Program-made: the position numbers and the translations under genes
Notes under the pieces: generated by a model
What the model saw: only the letters and a program-made list of their open reading frames with translations
Told to the model about the DNA's origin: nothing
Databases searched by the model: none
NCBI RefSeq assembly: GCF_032854445.1
Contig: NC_088297.1
Location: 11,496,163-11,560,162 of the forward strand
Direction: 5' to 3'
From: Liolophura sinensis
Lineage: Eukaryota; Mollusca; Polyplacophora; Chitonida; Chitonidae
Length of the DNA stretch: 64,000 nucleotides
Shown here: piece by piece, positions 31,740-40,269 of the stretch
Numbering within the stretch: position 1 is the stretch's first letter
Layout of the letters: every line of letters starts with the position of its first letter

Positions 31740-33332
31740 ATATACAACTCTCCCTTTGGCAGCAACTGATAATGTGTGAAATTGAAGAGGTCATCAGGCA
31801 AAAATCCAGCTCGGCTTTCTGTAGCCTTCACTACCTCCATTTTATCGGAGCTTGAAAACATCTTCTTAGCCATCAGTAATGACATTCCCATGAGCTTTCT
31901 CCCTCTTTGATTAACTTTTTAGAAATACTTTCCTGGGGGAAACCACTTCCTGTATCAAATGTGTTGTAGAAATAGAATATGATCGTACAGGAAGCAACTT
32001 CCTGGTATTGAGTTTCTCTTCAACCCAACGACGTCGCACTTCGACACCTTACATGTCCTGTATTAAGAACAATCAAACAGACACCAGCTCTCCCCCAAGT
32101 CCTCGCTTCCCGCTTCAATCCCTTGGTTCCTATCGTCAAATTCTAGAGCATTACCTTAAATGTGCCAGTGACTCGCTTTGACTGTATCAGACTGTATCTG
32201 CTTAGCGGCCTGAACAAGATCCTAAACTAGTTGAAAGTTGAAAGCCAACCCAGACGGAGCCGTGAGAAAGGTGACAGATATTTTCACAGTTGATTGTTCA
32301 TCCAGCAATAGGTTATCGGTGTGACAAATAGATTAATCTTAACATGAAATTCCCTTAATGTACTGAACTAGCTGATTGGCTAATGGTAGGATCTGTTCGT
32401 TACACTTTCCTGTCTGGTCGGATCTTTGTCGTAATCTTCCAGCATCATTCAAACTTCGTAAAAAGGTCCCCTGATTGTCGCCTTATAAGCTAGGCCTCAT
32501 GACGTACATGTACGGGTTCAAAACCGACCTTGCATGGACGTGACTATAAGCCGTCGGAGACGTTAGAGAGGTCGTTTGCGCTGTCTAACGTTCGTTGAAC
32601 ACAAGTTGTGCCTCTCTGTGCGTTATACGTGGAGAAGTTCGTCAGTATCTTGTCAAATGTCGATGGTTTACTCCGGGGCACTTCGGTTCCCTCTGCCCAT
32701 TAAATTGGCCGACGTCGTATCAATGAAAAATTCCTGAACTAGCGTTCAAATAAATAACAGTAAATTATCAATAACAATGAATTAACTGCAATTTATACGA
32801 GGATAGTCTTGAGTATTGCGGAATAAACCAGTCAGGTATATAAATATATAAATCTACATTTACTGTTAAGTCCCTTGTTTCTTCAGGGGCACTGTGTCAT
32901 TGTTAGGAAGTCGGTAAAATCCCCATGGAATGGCGGATGCTCTCTTCTGGGCACACGGCGCGTACTCCTCCATCTTGTCCGTAACGCACGTGTTGTTGTG
33001 ATTCCCTGTGTCCTGCCATTCAAATCTCCCCCAACTCACAAACATCCGTGATGGATTTCTGATAATCGGTTCAGTTTTTTGTTTTCATTTCCTTTATCTT
33101 CTCCCCTGTTTTCCTTTTCTCTCTCTCTCTCCATACAGCGGCTGCCCCAGCTGATAACGTCAAGTGCTGGTCGAAAGGTCTGAAGTCAGACCCTGCTTCC
33201 TGCTCCGGGTTTTATGTGTGTGTCGCTTTGCCCAACGGATCTTTCGCGAAGGCTCGTGGCTCGTGTCCCAGTCCATACGCCTTTGACTATCCCTCCCAGT
33301 CCTGTGTCAACGTGTGGGGACGATGTGGGTGA
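22756..33332 (+). CDS. Secreted GH18 chitinase with C-terminal chitin-binding domain (9 coding exons)
   Basis: Joined coding exons are 22756-22816, 23295-23471, 24044-24300, 25150-25274, 27872-27998, 28807-28992, 30241-30360, 30765-30954 and 33139-33332: 1437 nt, 478 residues plus TGA. Intron phases are 1,1,0,2,0,0,0,1, and every intron is GT..AG. Order: signal peptide (about 1-20), GH18 barrel (about 22-395), Pro/Lys linker (about 400-420), chitin-binding type 2 domain (424-477). The catalytic motif DGLDMDWEF puts D138, D141, D143 and the acid E145 in place. W366 in GAFIWS matches the conserved barrel Trp. C27/C52 and C313/C377 match the two disulfides of animal chitinases. The family hydrolyses beta-1,4 chitin bonds outside the cell; in molluscs such enzymes serve digestion, immunity or shell building, and the sequence does not say which. 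Odd points: MxYD reads MTYN (N218), and the usual PTYGRSF reads ATYGMSY. Length is close to vertebrate AMCase and chitotriosidase. The start is the only Met before the hydrophobic leader. Confidence 0.95.
23295..23471 (+). CDS. Chitinase exon 2: start of the GH18 barrel
   Basis: Encodes residues 21-79. It carries the first barrel strand (KIFCYFSSSAQY), the FLPENIEPSLCTH segment and the second strand VIFAFVDV. C27 and C52 match the first conserved disulfide of animal GH18 chitinases. The acceptor is TTTCAG. The donor GTAAGA at 23472 is followed 12 bases later by a second GGTAAG, so a slightly longer alternative exon is possible. The phase joins exon 3 only with the first donor. Confidence 0.92.
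23591..23852 (+). mobile_element. Full-length SINE-A with 15-bp target duplication (intron 2)
   Basis: Reference copy. Head GAGGCCTCCGTGGCTCAGTC, GGTTAGCGCGCTAGCGC carries an A box, and GAGTTCAAGTCC a B box about 70 bp later, the long spacing of Leu/Ser-type tRNAs. Then come the body (TTCCTCTCCGGCCGTAAGTG; CATAATGCTGGCCGCCGTCG), the 3' domain (GAAATATTCTTGACTACGGC) and the tail CAAATAAATAAA. The 15 bases before it (23576-23590) are repeated exactly after it (23853-23867), TTAAAACTCGTCCGA, the hallmark of LINE-driven insertion. Confidence 0.93.
24044..24300 (+). CDS. Chitinase exon 3: catalytic exon
   Basis: Encodes residues 80-165. It contains the third-strand motif LLAVGGW (97-104) and the catalytic DxxDxDxE motif (D138, D141, D143, E145), followed by FPGVRGSPPEDKYRFTTL, which is strongly conserved in animal chitinases. 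The acceptor TTACAG is at 24043 and the donor GTGAGC at 24301. Phase 0 joins exon 4. Confidence 0.96.
24779..24960. repeat. Three successive hairpins in chitinase intron 3
   Basis: Hairpin 1: TCTAGAGCCGCGTGT (24779-24793) against ACACGCGCGTCTAGA (24800-24814), 13 of 15 paired, 6-base loop. Hairpin 2: GTCGAGATTA (24823-24832) and TAATCTCGAC (24859-24868), perfect. Hairpin 3: AAACTGCGCGA (24925-24935) and TCGCGCAGTTT (24950-24960), perfect. The motif TAATCTCG recurs between them. CpG density is far above the flanks. No coding, TSD or known family is visible. Confidence 0.75.
25150..25274 (+). CDS. Chitinase exon 4
   Basis: Encodes residues 166-206 plus two bases of codon 207. LILTLATAAGTYYISHAYEP corresponds to the family segment after the catalytic strand (LLLSAAVPAG... 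in vertebrate enzymes). The acceptor is CACCAG and the donor GTAAGT. The following intron 4 (25275-27871) is the largest coding intron, 2597 bp. Confidence 0.9.
25275..27871 (+). other. Chitinase intron 4, mostly unique sequence
   Basis: No second gene or exon is evident. A SINE-A fragment ends the intron (27540-27756) and a (GTAT)n tract lies at 27238. The open stretch at 26193-26432 has no splice signals or domain. Confidence 0.6.
27540..27756 (+). mobile_element. SINE-A, 5' truncated (intron 4)
   Basis: Starts in the head at TTCTCACCAATGCTGTCTCT, continues GGCTTCCTCTCCCGCCGTAC and ATCATGCTGGCTGACGTCGT, and ends ACATCGATCAACCAATTAAA. The tail has lost its AAATA regularity; a moderately old copy. 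Confidence 0.7.
27872..27998 (+). CDS. Chitinase exon 5: MxYD-region exon
   Basis: Encodes residues 207-249 (VDYMLLMTYNYHGQW, then TGHHSGLY). Y217 of the MxYD motif is kept but the Asp is Asn (N218). The acceptor is TTATAG at 27871. A second AG five bases later would break the frame, so the first is chosen. The donor GTAAGT is at 27999. Confidence 0.92.
28215..28324 (-). mobile_element. SINE-A 3' half (intron 5)
   Basis: TTTATTTATTTTTTTATTTG, GTGTTTTACGACTTACTCAA, ACTTATACGGCGGCGGCCAG, TGTGGGAGGAAACCGGGCAG: tail, 3' domain and body of an antisense SINE-A, ending at about 28324. Confidence 0.75.
28807..28992 (+). CDS. Chitinase exon 6: insertion-domain exon
   Basis: Encodes residues 250-311: WSVKYWLGKGMSRERLIMGI, then ATYGMSYTL and the alpha/beta insertion domain ending GILSYPE. 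Family members usually have PTYGRSFTL here, so P to A and R to M changes are visible. The acceptor is TTTAAG, weaker than the other acceptors. The donor is GTAAGC. Confidence 0.92.
30000..30190 (+). repeat. Family H dispersed repeat (intron 6)
   Basis: ACTTAAGTCAAAATGTGAAA, TTTTAGGCCCCTTAATTAAA and AGACTTAAGTCAGAAATAG link it to the copies at 36310-36780 and 59835-60030. Ends are not defined. Upstream, 29390-29510 holds a degenerate run of TTCCAG/TTTCC units of about 20 bp. Confidence 0.4.
30241..30360 (+). CDS. Chitinase exon 7
   Basis: Encodes residues 312-351, VCENI through NQWVGYEDVNSVRVK. C313 is expected to pair with C377. NQWVGY(E/D)D is a strongly conserved family segment. It is a phase 0/0 exon of exactly 40 codons with acceptor TTTCAG and donor GTCAGT. 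Confidence 0.93.
30765..30954 (+). CDS. Chitinase exon 8: end of barrel plus linker
   Basis: Encodes residues 352-414. GAFIWSVEMDDF contains the conserved substrate-cleft Trp (W366), then C377 and GRYPLLSKI closes the barrel. The exon ends in a linker rich in Lys, Pro and Ser (KPVSKPIPAPQKPNI). The acceptor is TTTCAG and the donor GTGAGT. Intron 8 (30955-33138) carries a 17-bp degenerate repeat and SINE tails. Confidence 0.92.
31281..31437. repeat. 17-bp degenerate tandem repeat (intron 8)
   Basis: Units such as CCATTTTGATGGAGAGG start at 31298, 31315, 31332 and so on, 17 bp apart, with about eight recognisable copies and 10-30% differences between them. Both strands contain open frames across it, because few stops fit the unit. 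Confidence 0.75.
31653..31742 (+). mobile_element. SINE-A 3' end with long (AAAT)n tail (intron 8)
   Basis: CTCCCGGCCGTCGTTGTATA, AAATATTCTTGAGAACGGCG, ACCTGAATCAAATAAATAAA and about nine AAAT units. The regular tail suggests microsatellite growth after insertion. Confidence 0.75.
32618..32760 (+). mobile_element. Degenerate SINE-A (intron 8)
   Basis: ATACGTGGAGAAGTTCGTCA, ATGTCGATGGTTTACTCCGG, ATTAAATTGGCCGACGTCGT, TTCAAATAAATAACAG follow the SINE-A order with several small deletions. Confidence 0.5.
33139..33332 (+). CDS. Chitinase exon 9: chitin-binding type 2 domain and stop
   Basis: Encodes residues 415-478 and TGA. Six cysteines (424, 436, 442, 457, 470, 477) have spacing 11-5-14-12-6, as in peritrophin-A/CBM14 domains, with the usual DPxxCxxFYxC core reading DPASCSGFYVC. 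The domain anchors the enzyme to chitin. A long CT-rich tract and ACAG precede it. The stop falls one residue after the last Cys, as in many animal chitinases. Confidence 0.93.
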
Positions 33333-33424
33333 TGCTTCTAATTATGTAACTGATTTCCAGGGAACCATATGTGAATATGTTTCCGAGAGACAAAAATTGT
33401 AAGGCGAATACAGAACTGTTAGAA

Positions 33425-33430
33425 AATAAA
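33425..33430 (+). promoter_or_regulatory. Poly(A) signal of the chitinase gene
   Basis: A canonical AATAAA lies 93 bases after the stop codon and predicts a short 3' UTR ending near 33445-33460. No other AATAAA is closer to the stop. Confidence 0.6.
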
Positions 33431-33889
33431 GACAATTGATTTGGAATTGATATTAATTTTTATTTATACACATGTCATCTTTTGTACATTCAATTTGTTT
33501 CATGTGGCGATTTTAATCACAGATTTTTCACTTTTCACTCCGTTTTGTCTAGAAACGCCGTCGACGGATTTTATCCCTAAGCTATTATGAGCAGTAAACA
33601 GCAGTTAAACGAGATTTTCACCGAGGGGAATGCAGGGACTGTGGTTTTGTCATTGCTCTTGTCTTGAAAACGGAAAATCTGTGAATACAAAGTCAGCCAT
33701 TGACATGTACATGGAAATGCTTAAGCTTTCATGTCCTCCAAAGATAATAGATATTTATTTTAGGAGCGTCTTACATTGTATTTCACTTATGGCGTTGTCA
33801 GGATTTTAGAGAAATAAGAAACGAACAGAACCCACGGGGAAAGCAGTCGTTCACGAGATAAATGAAAAACCTGCTGACATGAAAGTTTA

Positions 33890-34063
33890 GATGAACCGGC
33901 GGGTAGGGATTCGAACTCCCGACTTTATTGATCGCCTGAGTGCATCGAGAGAAAGGTTTTATGCGGATGAGCCATCGAACCTGCGGGTACGGGATTCGAA
34001 CTAACCACGTCATTTGTCGTTTGGTTACATCGAGAAAAAAGGCTTTATGCTAATGAGCCATCG
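33890..34063 (-). mobile_element. Two tandem tRNA-like units
   Basis: On the minus strand two units of about 85 bp follow each other. Each begins TCGATGGCTCAT..GCATAAA (A-box-like) and ends AGTTCGAATCCC (a near-perfect B box). The first unit abuts the (GTGA)n end of the SINE-B at 34064. The pairing expected of a true tRNA is not obvious, so this is read as a dimeric tRNA-derived SINE head. Confidence 0.6.
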
Positions 34064-34283
34064 AGTGAGTGAGTGAGTGTTTGGGGTTTAATATCGTGCT
34101 TAACAATATTTCAGTTATTTGACGAAGAAGGAATCCTTAGAGTGCGTGTTATGTGCCTCCATGTTGCAGGACGAATTTCCACCGCTCTTTTATCTAGACG
34201 CCTTACCAAAGGCAAGTAAGCCGCCCTGCCCGAGCCATTATACTAATACAGGTCAACCAGTCGTTGCACTATCCCCTTCAGCT
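34064..34283 (-). mobile_element. SINE-B, head truncated, internal deletion
   Basis: GAGTGAGTGAGTGAGTG tail, GGGGTTTAATATCGTGCTTA, GACGAAGAAGGAATCC, TTTATCTAGACGCCTTACCA. The 20 bases TGCTGCTTCACTG.. present in other copies between TATCTAG and ACGCC are deleted. It ends at ACTATCCCCTTCAG. Confidence 0.75.
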
Positions 34284-35584
34284 TAATTTGTACATTAAGT
34301 GAGCGATTCGTTAAAAGAATCACTTCTGATTTACACAAAACGCTCCAAAGCTATATGCTCTTGTTCTTTCATTGTTAGTAAGACAGACTTTAGTTCATAT
34401 CTCCTGTTGTGTGACAAAGGAAAATGATGAGCTTTACCACGAATTGGACCCTTTTGTGTAGCCTACACAAAGTCCCTCATTTCAGTGAAGTAACACAAAT
34501 TTATCATCTTGCCGTTGCTGTGACAATATTGTCAGGAATATAAAGGTCATTAGATCAAGGAAAGGCCAACGGTAATAAGGTTATTCGAAACACTCGAATA
34601 AAGCCGTAGGATTAAGGTATACCGCACTTCGCTCGGCTCTGCAATATTTCCCATTCTGTATGAAAGGCAGAAATGCTTAAACTATAACCTTCACGCATAA
34701 CCACAACTGTTCCACACAACAAAGAATATCATCTGTTCGCAATCTTCAAGTCAGCCTGGCAATTGCCTTCACAGAGGTCCGCGCTTATTAACGAGTCATC
34801 CGCATACGGTGTGACATACATGATTTTCGCAGAACACAAAAGATACAACCTGTTTTTTTCAAGGTCTGGACTCCATTTGGATATTTGCTGTCATAGCTTT
34901 GGCACTTGACTGTCATTTTCCACCCGCTGGATCTCTTTGTCTCGCGGAGTGATCCAACTGCTTATAGGCTCAAATCACCATGGGATTTCCTTGCGGACAG
35001 GTGTGAACGCTGGAGCATGGAGCATGGAAACGTGGTGTAACGACACGTGACAAAGGTGACAAAAAGAGACCTTCGGGTTTCTTCGGTAAATTCCGGTACA
35101 AGAGGAACATTATATTATTGGGAATACCTTTTATACCTTTATGTTATGAAGACATATTTTCAATCATATTTTAATCCGAAAATAGTATTCGAGCTGCGAT
35201 TGATTATACAGATTTTGAATTTCTCTTTAAACCTTGGGCATTAATAATGAACAATCTGACAGGAAACGCCTCACCGCATATAGACCATACTCGGGACACT
35301 TTAAGGCTCTGACTTAACATCGTTTCTGTAAATCTCTGCCCTATGTTTTGCTATTCAATGTCAAGCGACCTAAAGATTACACCATTATCATTTCTTTAGT
35401 AACTTTGGTATACACATGAAAGCCTTCAATGCGTGGTGCTATAAACGCAGTACTGTCAGTTTCTCAGCAACACGATATTTTTTGTACTCTGAGTCATTTC
35501 ATACAATTTTATAAACCTCTTGCAAAAACTCTGTGAGTTTACCTTTTAGTCACAACACTTTTACTGTTCATAGTTTATCATCTT
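34284..35584. other. No gene recognised
   Basis: Unique AT-rich sequence downstream of the chitinase gene. Open stretches are under 70 codons with no motif. 33451-33889, just after the gene, is likewise empty. Confidence 0.4.
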
Positions 35585-35790
35585 AACACATCGCGGGATT
35601 GAACTAGCGACTTCTGAATCCTAGTTTCCACAGGGATCAGGATTGAGTCCGGATGTATAACGATTATTTCTGACAAACCTTCCGACGGAACGCCTTAGCT
35701 GAGTAGAAAGCAGTGTCTGATTAATGCAGGGCTTGAGGCCTTTGTCGAGAGCACCGTTTATCACTGAGCCAGCGAGAGCATCTACAATAG
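35585..35790 (-). mobile_element. tRNA-like SINE relic
   Basis: On the minus strand GCTCTCGCTGGCTCAGTGAT is A-box-like. The B-box-like GTCGCTAGTTCAATCCCGCG lies about 180 bp further, too far for one tRNA, so the element is rearranged or composite. Confidence 0.35.
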
Positions 35791-35989
35791 CTTTATAAAA
35801 GTAATAAGCAGGAATGTTAGTTAGACAGTTCATTTTACCCTCAACAGAAAAGACTAGCATAAGATAACATAACCAGAGTTATTTATTTCTGGCATATTTG
35901 GTAACTCTATCAATCCATTTTAAACTTTGAATTCTCATGAGGCCATGGGATGCGCCAAGTTAAAGTTACTGAAAACAATGTTGTGCAAC

Positions 35990-36260
35990 TCGAACCGCGC
36001 GTGCGTATAATTAAAAGCCAAACAGGGTGGGGATGACGCGTCATCGGGTTATAGAATTAACTTGCTCCTGACTGGTTAAAATTGATCACATGGTCGCACT
36101 TTCGACTTTTCAAGTCTGCGATTTTGTTTACTTTGAACTGCGATATCTCGTTTATGTAACATCACAAACGTAAAACGGTCTGCTTTTTAAACTTTACGTG
36201 AAACAATTGATCGATGTATGTATACCTTTGGTCTGCTGTTTCGTTTTCTTTTAAAAATGT
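35990..36260 (+). repeat. Family G dispersed repeat copy
   Basis: GGGTGGGGATGACGCGTCAT, CGGGTTATAGAATTAACTTG, CACTTTCGACTTTTCAAGTC, TGCGATTTTGTTTACTTTGA and ATGTAACATCACAAACGT match the copy at 20740 block by block. Confidence 0.5.
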
Positions 36261-36309
36261 AAGCAGATCAGTTTAGGCACGCGCTTAGGAATGACATTGC
36301 TACATCGCA

Positions 36310-36780
36310 ACTGGGGCCTATTCCTCAAAACCATGTTTAACTTCACAATTTAAATCTTTTTCATGTTTTATGTTCAAATTTAAAATTACGATACATTGCC
36401 TTTAACATAACACTTGTAAGTTATTCTAGATTTGAACGCATGCGGTCCAGAAATAATCAATTAAAAGATACTTCAAAATTCAGCTTAAATTAAAACTAGT
36501 TTAGTGAAATGGACTCAAGGGCCATATATATCAAACGTCTTAAGGCTTAAGTCAAAAATCAAACATTTTCCCAATTAAAATTTTTCCTCTAGGGAGAATT
36601 TGCACACTGATTCGTTACTGCAGAATAATGTATACTAACAACAACTTGAACTCTTTCCTGTTCTCATTTTGGCTTTATAACTACTTGCAATTTATGATTT
36701 AAGTCTTAAGTGTTTTTTGAGAATTACGATCTCCGGTTTGTTGGGTTTGTAACTTAAGACTCGGAACTTGAAGTAAGGGG
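36310..36780 (+). repeat. Family H dispersed repeat, longest copy
   Basis: AT-rich; GGGGCCTATTCCTCAAAACC at the start and AACTTAAGACTCGGAACTTG near the end, with repeated ACTTAAG-type motifs between. Non-coding. Confidence 0.35.
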
Positions 36781-36795
36781 CAAAACCGCCAATGT

Positions 36796-36850
36796 TTTTT
36801 TTACTTATTTGATGGCCGTTCAGCCGCATACTCAAGAATCTTTTCAATTA
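36796..36850 (-). mobile_element. SINE-A relic, 3' domain only
   Basis: TTACTTATTTGATGGCCGTT, CGCATACTCAAGAATCTTTT, CAATTACGCGATGGC is a strongly diverged antisense 3' domain. Confidence 0.4.
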
Positions 36851-37370
36851 CGCGATGGCTGTCAAGCAAAGACAGCATAATCTAGTTACTAGCCCTGTAT
36901 ATTTAAGACGTTTATCTGCTCTCGCTCTCTAGCCATCAGTCTTCATAATTTGGCTGCACGTACTGACACTGATCTGAGACTTAAGATTCATACCGGTGCC
37001 AAAACAGATTTGTGATCGTGGACTTTGTATAATCAACGGATTTGCTGGACATGAGACAAGTCCGGCTTTTGGCTTGTCTCAAGGTCAGCGTCGACTGCTG
37101 GATTCACCGTTATAATTCTCCCATAACCTGCCAATTCCCATCAAAGCTGATTAGATCTTTCAATTATTCTTCAAATTATTCTTTAAAATAAAATGGCATT
37201 TAAAAGTTAATATATTATCTGTAGTGCTGGGGCAGAAAGTAAGAAAACTTATATCATATGGTCGTTAACTGAAAAGAAATAAACGTAAATTGTATGATAT
37301 ACCAGACAAAGTTTAAAGATTCTTTAAAAATTCAGTAGTCTATGTCTGTATAGGCAGGAGCGGGTTCAGA

Positions 37371-37895
37371 ATTATGACGCATAGAACTATGACACATAGA
37401 ACTATGACGCATAGAAATATGACGCATAGAAATATGATGCATAGAACTATGACGCATATACATATGACACATAGACATATGACGCATAGAAATATGACAC
37501 ATAGAACTATGGCGCATAGACATATGACACATAGAAATATGACGCATAGACATATGACACATAGAAATATGACGCATAGACATATGACACACAGAAATAT
37601 GAGACATAGAATTATGACGCATAGACATATGACACATAGAAATATAACGTATTGAACTATGACGCATAGACATATGACACAGAGACATATAACGCATAGA
37701 AATATGACACATAGAACTATGACGCATAGACATATGACACACAGAAATATGACGCATAGACATATGACGCATAGAAATATGACACATAGAACTATGACGC
37801 ATAGACATATGACACATAGAAATATGACGCATAGACACATGACGCATAGAAATATGACGCATAGAAATATGACGCATGGATATATGACACATTAA
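37371..37895. repeat. 15-bp tandem repeat, about 35 units
   Basis: Units ATGACGCATAGAAAT, ATGACACATAGACAT and ATGACGCATAGAACT alternate, giving a partly 30-bp rhythm. As 15 is divisible by 3, + frames read MTHR(N/H/T) repeats for 78-93 codons and the minus strand stays open for up to 208 codons (C/M/R/H/I-rich). There is no promoter, splice or leader evidence and no family, so I do not call a gene. Variation is mostly C/T at unit base 6 and A/C/T near the end. Confidence 0.93.
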
Positions 37896-38550
37896 ACAAT
37901 GTTGGTTAAACATTAGCTCAAGTGTGACAGTAATCGACAGGCCAAAATAGAAAGGCAAACCAAAAGCAGAACGGCGAAGAACTTGTCAGCTGTATTTCGA
38001 TAAAGCATTTTAAATTCTAAATTTAAACACAAAATCAGCATGCTGTCATTGAAAACGTGCTTCCAATAACAACAGACAACAGTCGGTGTCGATTTTTAAA
38101 TTGCACAATTTTTAAGGGAGTCATTTGCTTTTGGCATTTTTCTTTTATCTCAATCCATTTGTTATGTTTGTTGGGTGTATCACGAAACGTAAACACATTT
38201 TTCAGCATCTGCAGAAGGTGTTGGAATCAAATATACGCTTCGGCGTGAACACAAAGCAGATACAAATAAAGATGAAAGCTTAAGCTCATTAGTTATGTGA
38301 TTTGTGCTGAAATACGTAAGCAGAAACGTCCATTGGGCGAGACTTGTACAAATCAAGCGAAAATAACGCAACCCGATTGCGGAAGAGACAGTACCCGGAT
38401 GTTTGTTGTATGCTCCACAGACAAGCTGAGGCATGGCATTAACACGTCGAAGTTTATTTGGAAATTGACTTGTATAGATAACAAATTCCCTGAAGTTCCT
38501 TTTCATTGCTCTATATCCAGATAAAAACGATACCCCGGCATCCTGTTGTC

Positions 38551-38900
38551 AAGTGAGTGGGTGTGCTAAGGGTTTAACATCGTACTTAACAAGTTTTCAG
38601 TGATATGACGACGAATTAGTCCTTAGAGTACATGTAATTTGCCTCCTTGCTGCAAGGCGGATTTCAACCGCTCTTTTATCCAGTGCTGCTTCACTGAAAC
38701 GACTTACAGAAGGCAAGTAAGCGCCCCACTCGACCCATTATACTGATACGGATCAACCAGTCGTTGCACGATCTCCTTAATGCGGAGGAAGCTACAACTT
38801 CCTCTTTCAAGGCCTTAGGTGTGACGCGACCCAGGATTGACCGTGGATCTACCGACCCCCGAAGTGGACGCTCTGCCAACTCAGCTATCGGGGCCGATAT
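38551..38900 (-). mobile_element. Full SINE-B with 11-bp target duplication
   Basis: Reference copy. On the minus strand: head GGCCCCGATAGCTGAGTTGG, with an A box, and GGTCAATCCTGG, a B box about 45 bp later (class I spacing). Then comes the body (TTGCCTTCTGTAAGTCG...), a 3' domain whose + strand reads TTTAACATCGTACTTAACAA, and a short CACT tail. The flank ATCCTGTTGTC (38540-38550) is repeated at 38901-38911. Confidence 0.9.
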
Positions 38901-38964
38901 ATCCTGTTGTCGAAGAACATGATGTAACGCAATAAAAATAAAGACATAAGGACAAAATAAATAA

Positions 38965-39132
38965 ACCAATAATTTATTTATTAATTTCATCAGTGTTTCA
39001 CGCAATACTCAAGAATATTTCACTTATACGACGGCGGCCAGCATTATGGTGGTTGGAAACCGGGCAGAGCCTGGGTGAAACACAAGAATATACGCAGGTT
39101 GCTGAAGACCTTTCCACTTACGGCCGGAGAAA
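38965..39132 (-). mobile_element. SINE-A, head missing
   Basis: AATTTATTTATTAATTTCAT tail, GTTTCACGCAATACTCAAGA, ACTTATACGACGGCGGCCAG, GAAACCGGGCAGAGCCTGGG and TTTCCACTTACGGCCGGAGA. It lies just 50 bp beyond the SINE-B above. Confidence 0.8.
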
Positions 39133-39210
39133 CCAATAATTGAGTAAATATTAAAAGCAGATATAAAGCAGATATGTAGATATAAATGAGCAAGGAGATT
39201 CATAGATGGA

Positions 39211-39302
39211 TGAGTAAATATATAAATCAGTAAGTAAATATATAAATCAGTAAGTAAATATATAAATCAGTAAGTAAATATATAAATCAGTAAGTAAATA
39301 AA
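39211..39302. repeat. 20-bp tandem repeat, 4.6 units
   Basis: TAAGTAAATATATAAATCAG repeated at 39211, 39231, 39251, 39271 and 39291, almost perfect; AT-rich. Confidence 0.9.
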
Positions 39303-39639
39303 TGTACATTATTTAATGAAAGGGTAGATTAATAAATAATCTAAATAAATACATATATACATACATACGTGAGTATATGTGTAAATATAGAATAAATTAA
39401 CAAATAATCCATAAATATTCATTAAATCCTCTCAAATATCAACTATACATATATTTTTTTCTGATTTGTGGCTGCGTCTGACAGAGATATAAGATGGTTT
39501 TTAGATACTTAGATACTTAATCACACTGTTACAAAAATATTTCCGATCAGTTAATAATATTAAACTTTTGTTGAAGAGCAATATTTACCGGAATATCAGT
39601 TAATAACAAAGCAGCCAGGGCTGTCCGTCGTAAAAGACG

Positions 39640-39815
39640 GGGTTATTTGACAAATCAGGGACAGTTTGACAAATCAATTAAATACTGTTTGTCAAATCAA
39701 TCAAGGACTTTGAAAAGTCAAGGACTGCTTGAAAAATCACCGATTATTTGACACTGTCAAAGGGACTATATTTGACAAATCAAGGAATGGTTGTTGAATA
39801 AGGGAATGTTTGCTA
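39640..39815. repeat. Degenerate TTTGACAAATCA repeat
   Basis: The motif TTTGACAAATCA or near variants recurs at about 39647, 39668, 39690 and 39771, with intervening GGACTGTTTG-like pieces. Spacing is irregular, about 20-40 bp. No function is evident. Confidence 0.45.
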
Positions 39816-39831
39816 GCCAAACGGCAGTGAA

Positions 39832-39953
39832 AGATTGACTGGTGTTTTTCGCCCCATTCAAGAATATTTCACTTATACGACGGATGAGTTAGTGAAAGAC
39901 TGACTGGGGTTTTACGCCGCACTCAAGAATATTTCACTTATACGACGAAGGAT
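39832..39953 (-). mobile_element. SINE-A 3' domain duplicated in tandem
   Basis: The sequence GACTGG..GTTTTTCGCC / GGGGTTTTACGCC, CACTCAAGAATATTTCACTT, ATACGACG occurs twice, about 66 bp apart, separated by GATGAGTTAGTGAAA. Body and head are absent from both. Confidence 0.7.
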
Positions 39954-40194
39954 GTAGTGAACGACAACATTTAAGAAAGTGAGGTAAACCATGTTATTTA
40001 ACCCAAGTGTAATTTTCATTGCCGGGAATTAGTCAGAAATTCAAAAAAAAAAGACAGTCAATCATATCATACATATCTGAGTAAATTGCCGGGTTTTGTT
40101 TTTCTTCTGTTTTCTTTGGTTTTTGTAATTGTTGTTAGTGTTTTTTATTTTATTTTATTTTTCCGTTTTGGTCTGTGTTTGTGATCTAAAAATA

Positions 40195-40262
40195 AATACT
40201 TGTACGCTATCGTCGCTGGTCTTCCTTTATTCTCCATGCTCTAAGTTTTTATAACTACCTCG
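40195..40262 (+). repeat. Family X 3' fragment
   Basis: TACGCTATCGTCGCTGGTCT, TATTCTCCATGCTCTAAGTT, TTTATAAC match the 3' half of the copy at 63210. The 5' part is missing. Confidence 0.45.
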
Positions 40263-40269
40263 TATCACA

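Noticed and set aside
37332-37958. 208-codon minus-strand frame over the 15-bp array
   Set aside because: Same artefact of a stop-free unit divisible by three. A short non-repeat extension at each end shows no gene features.
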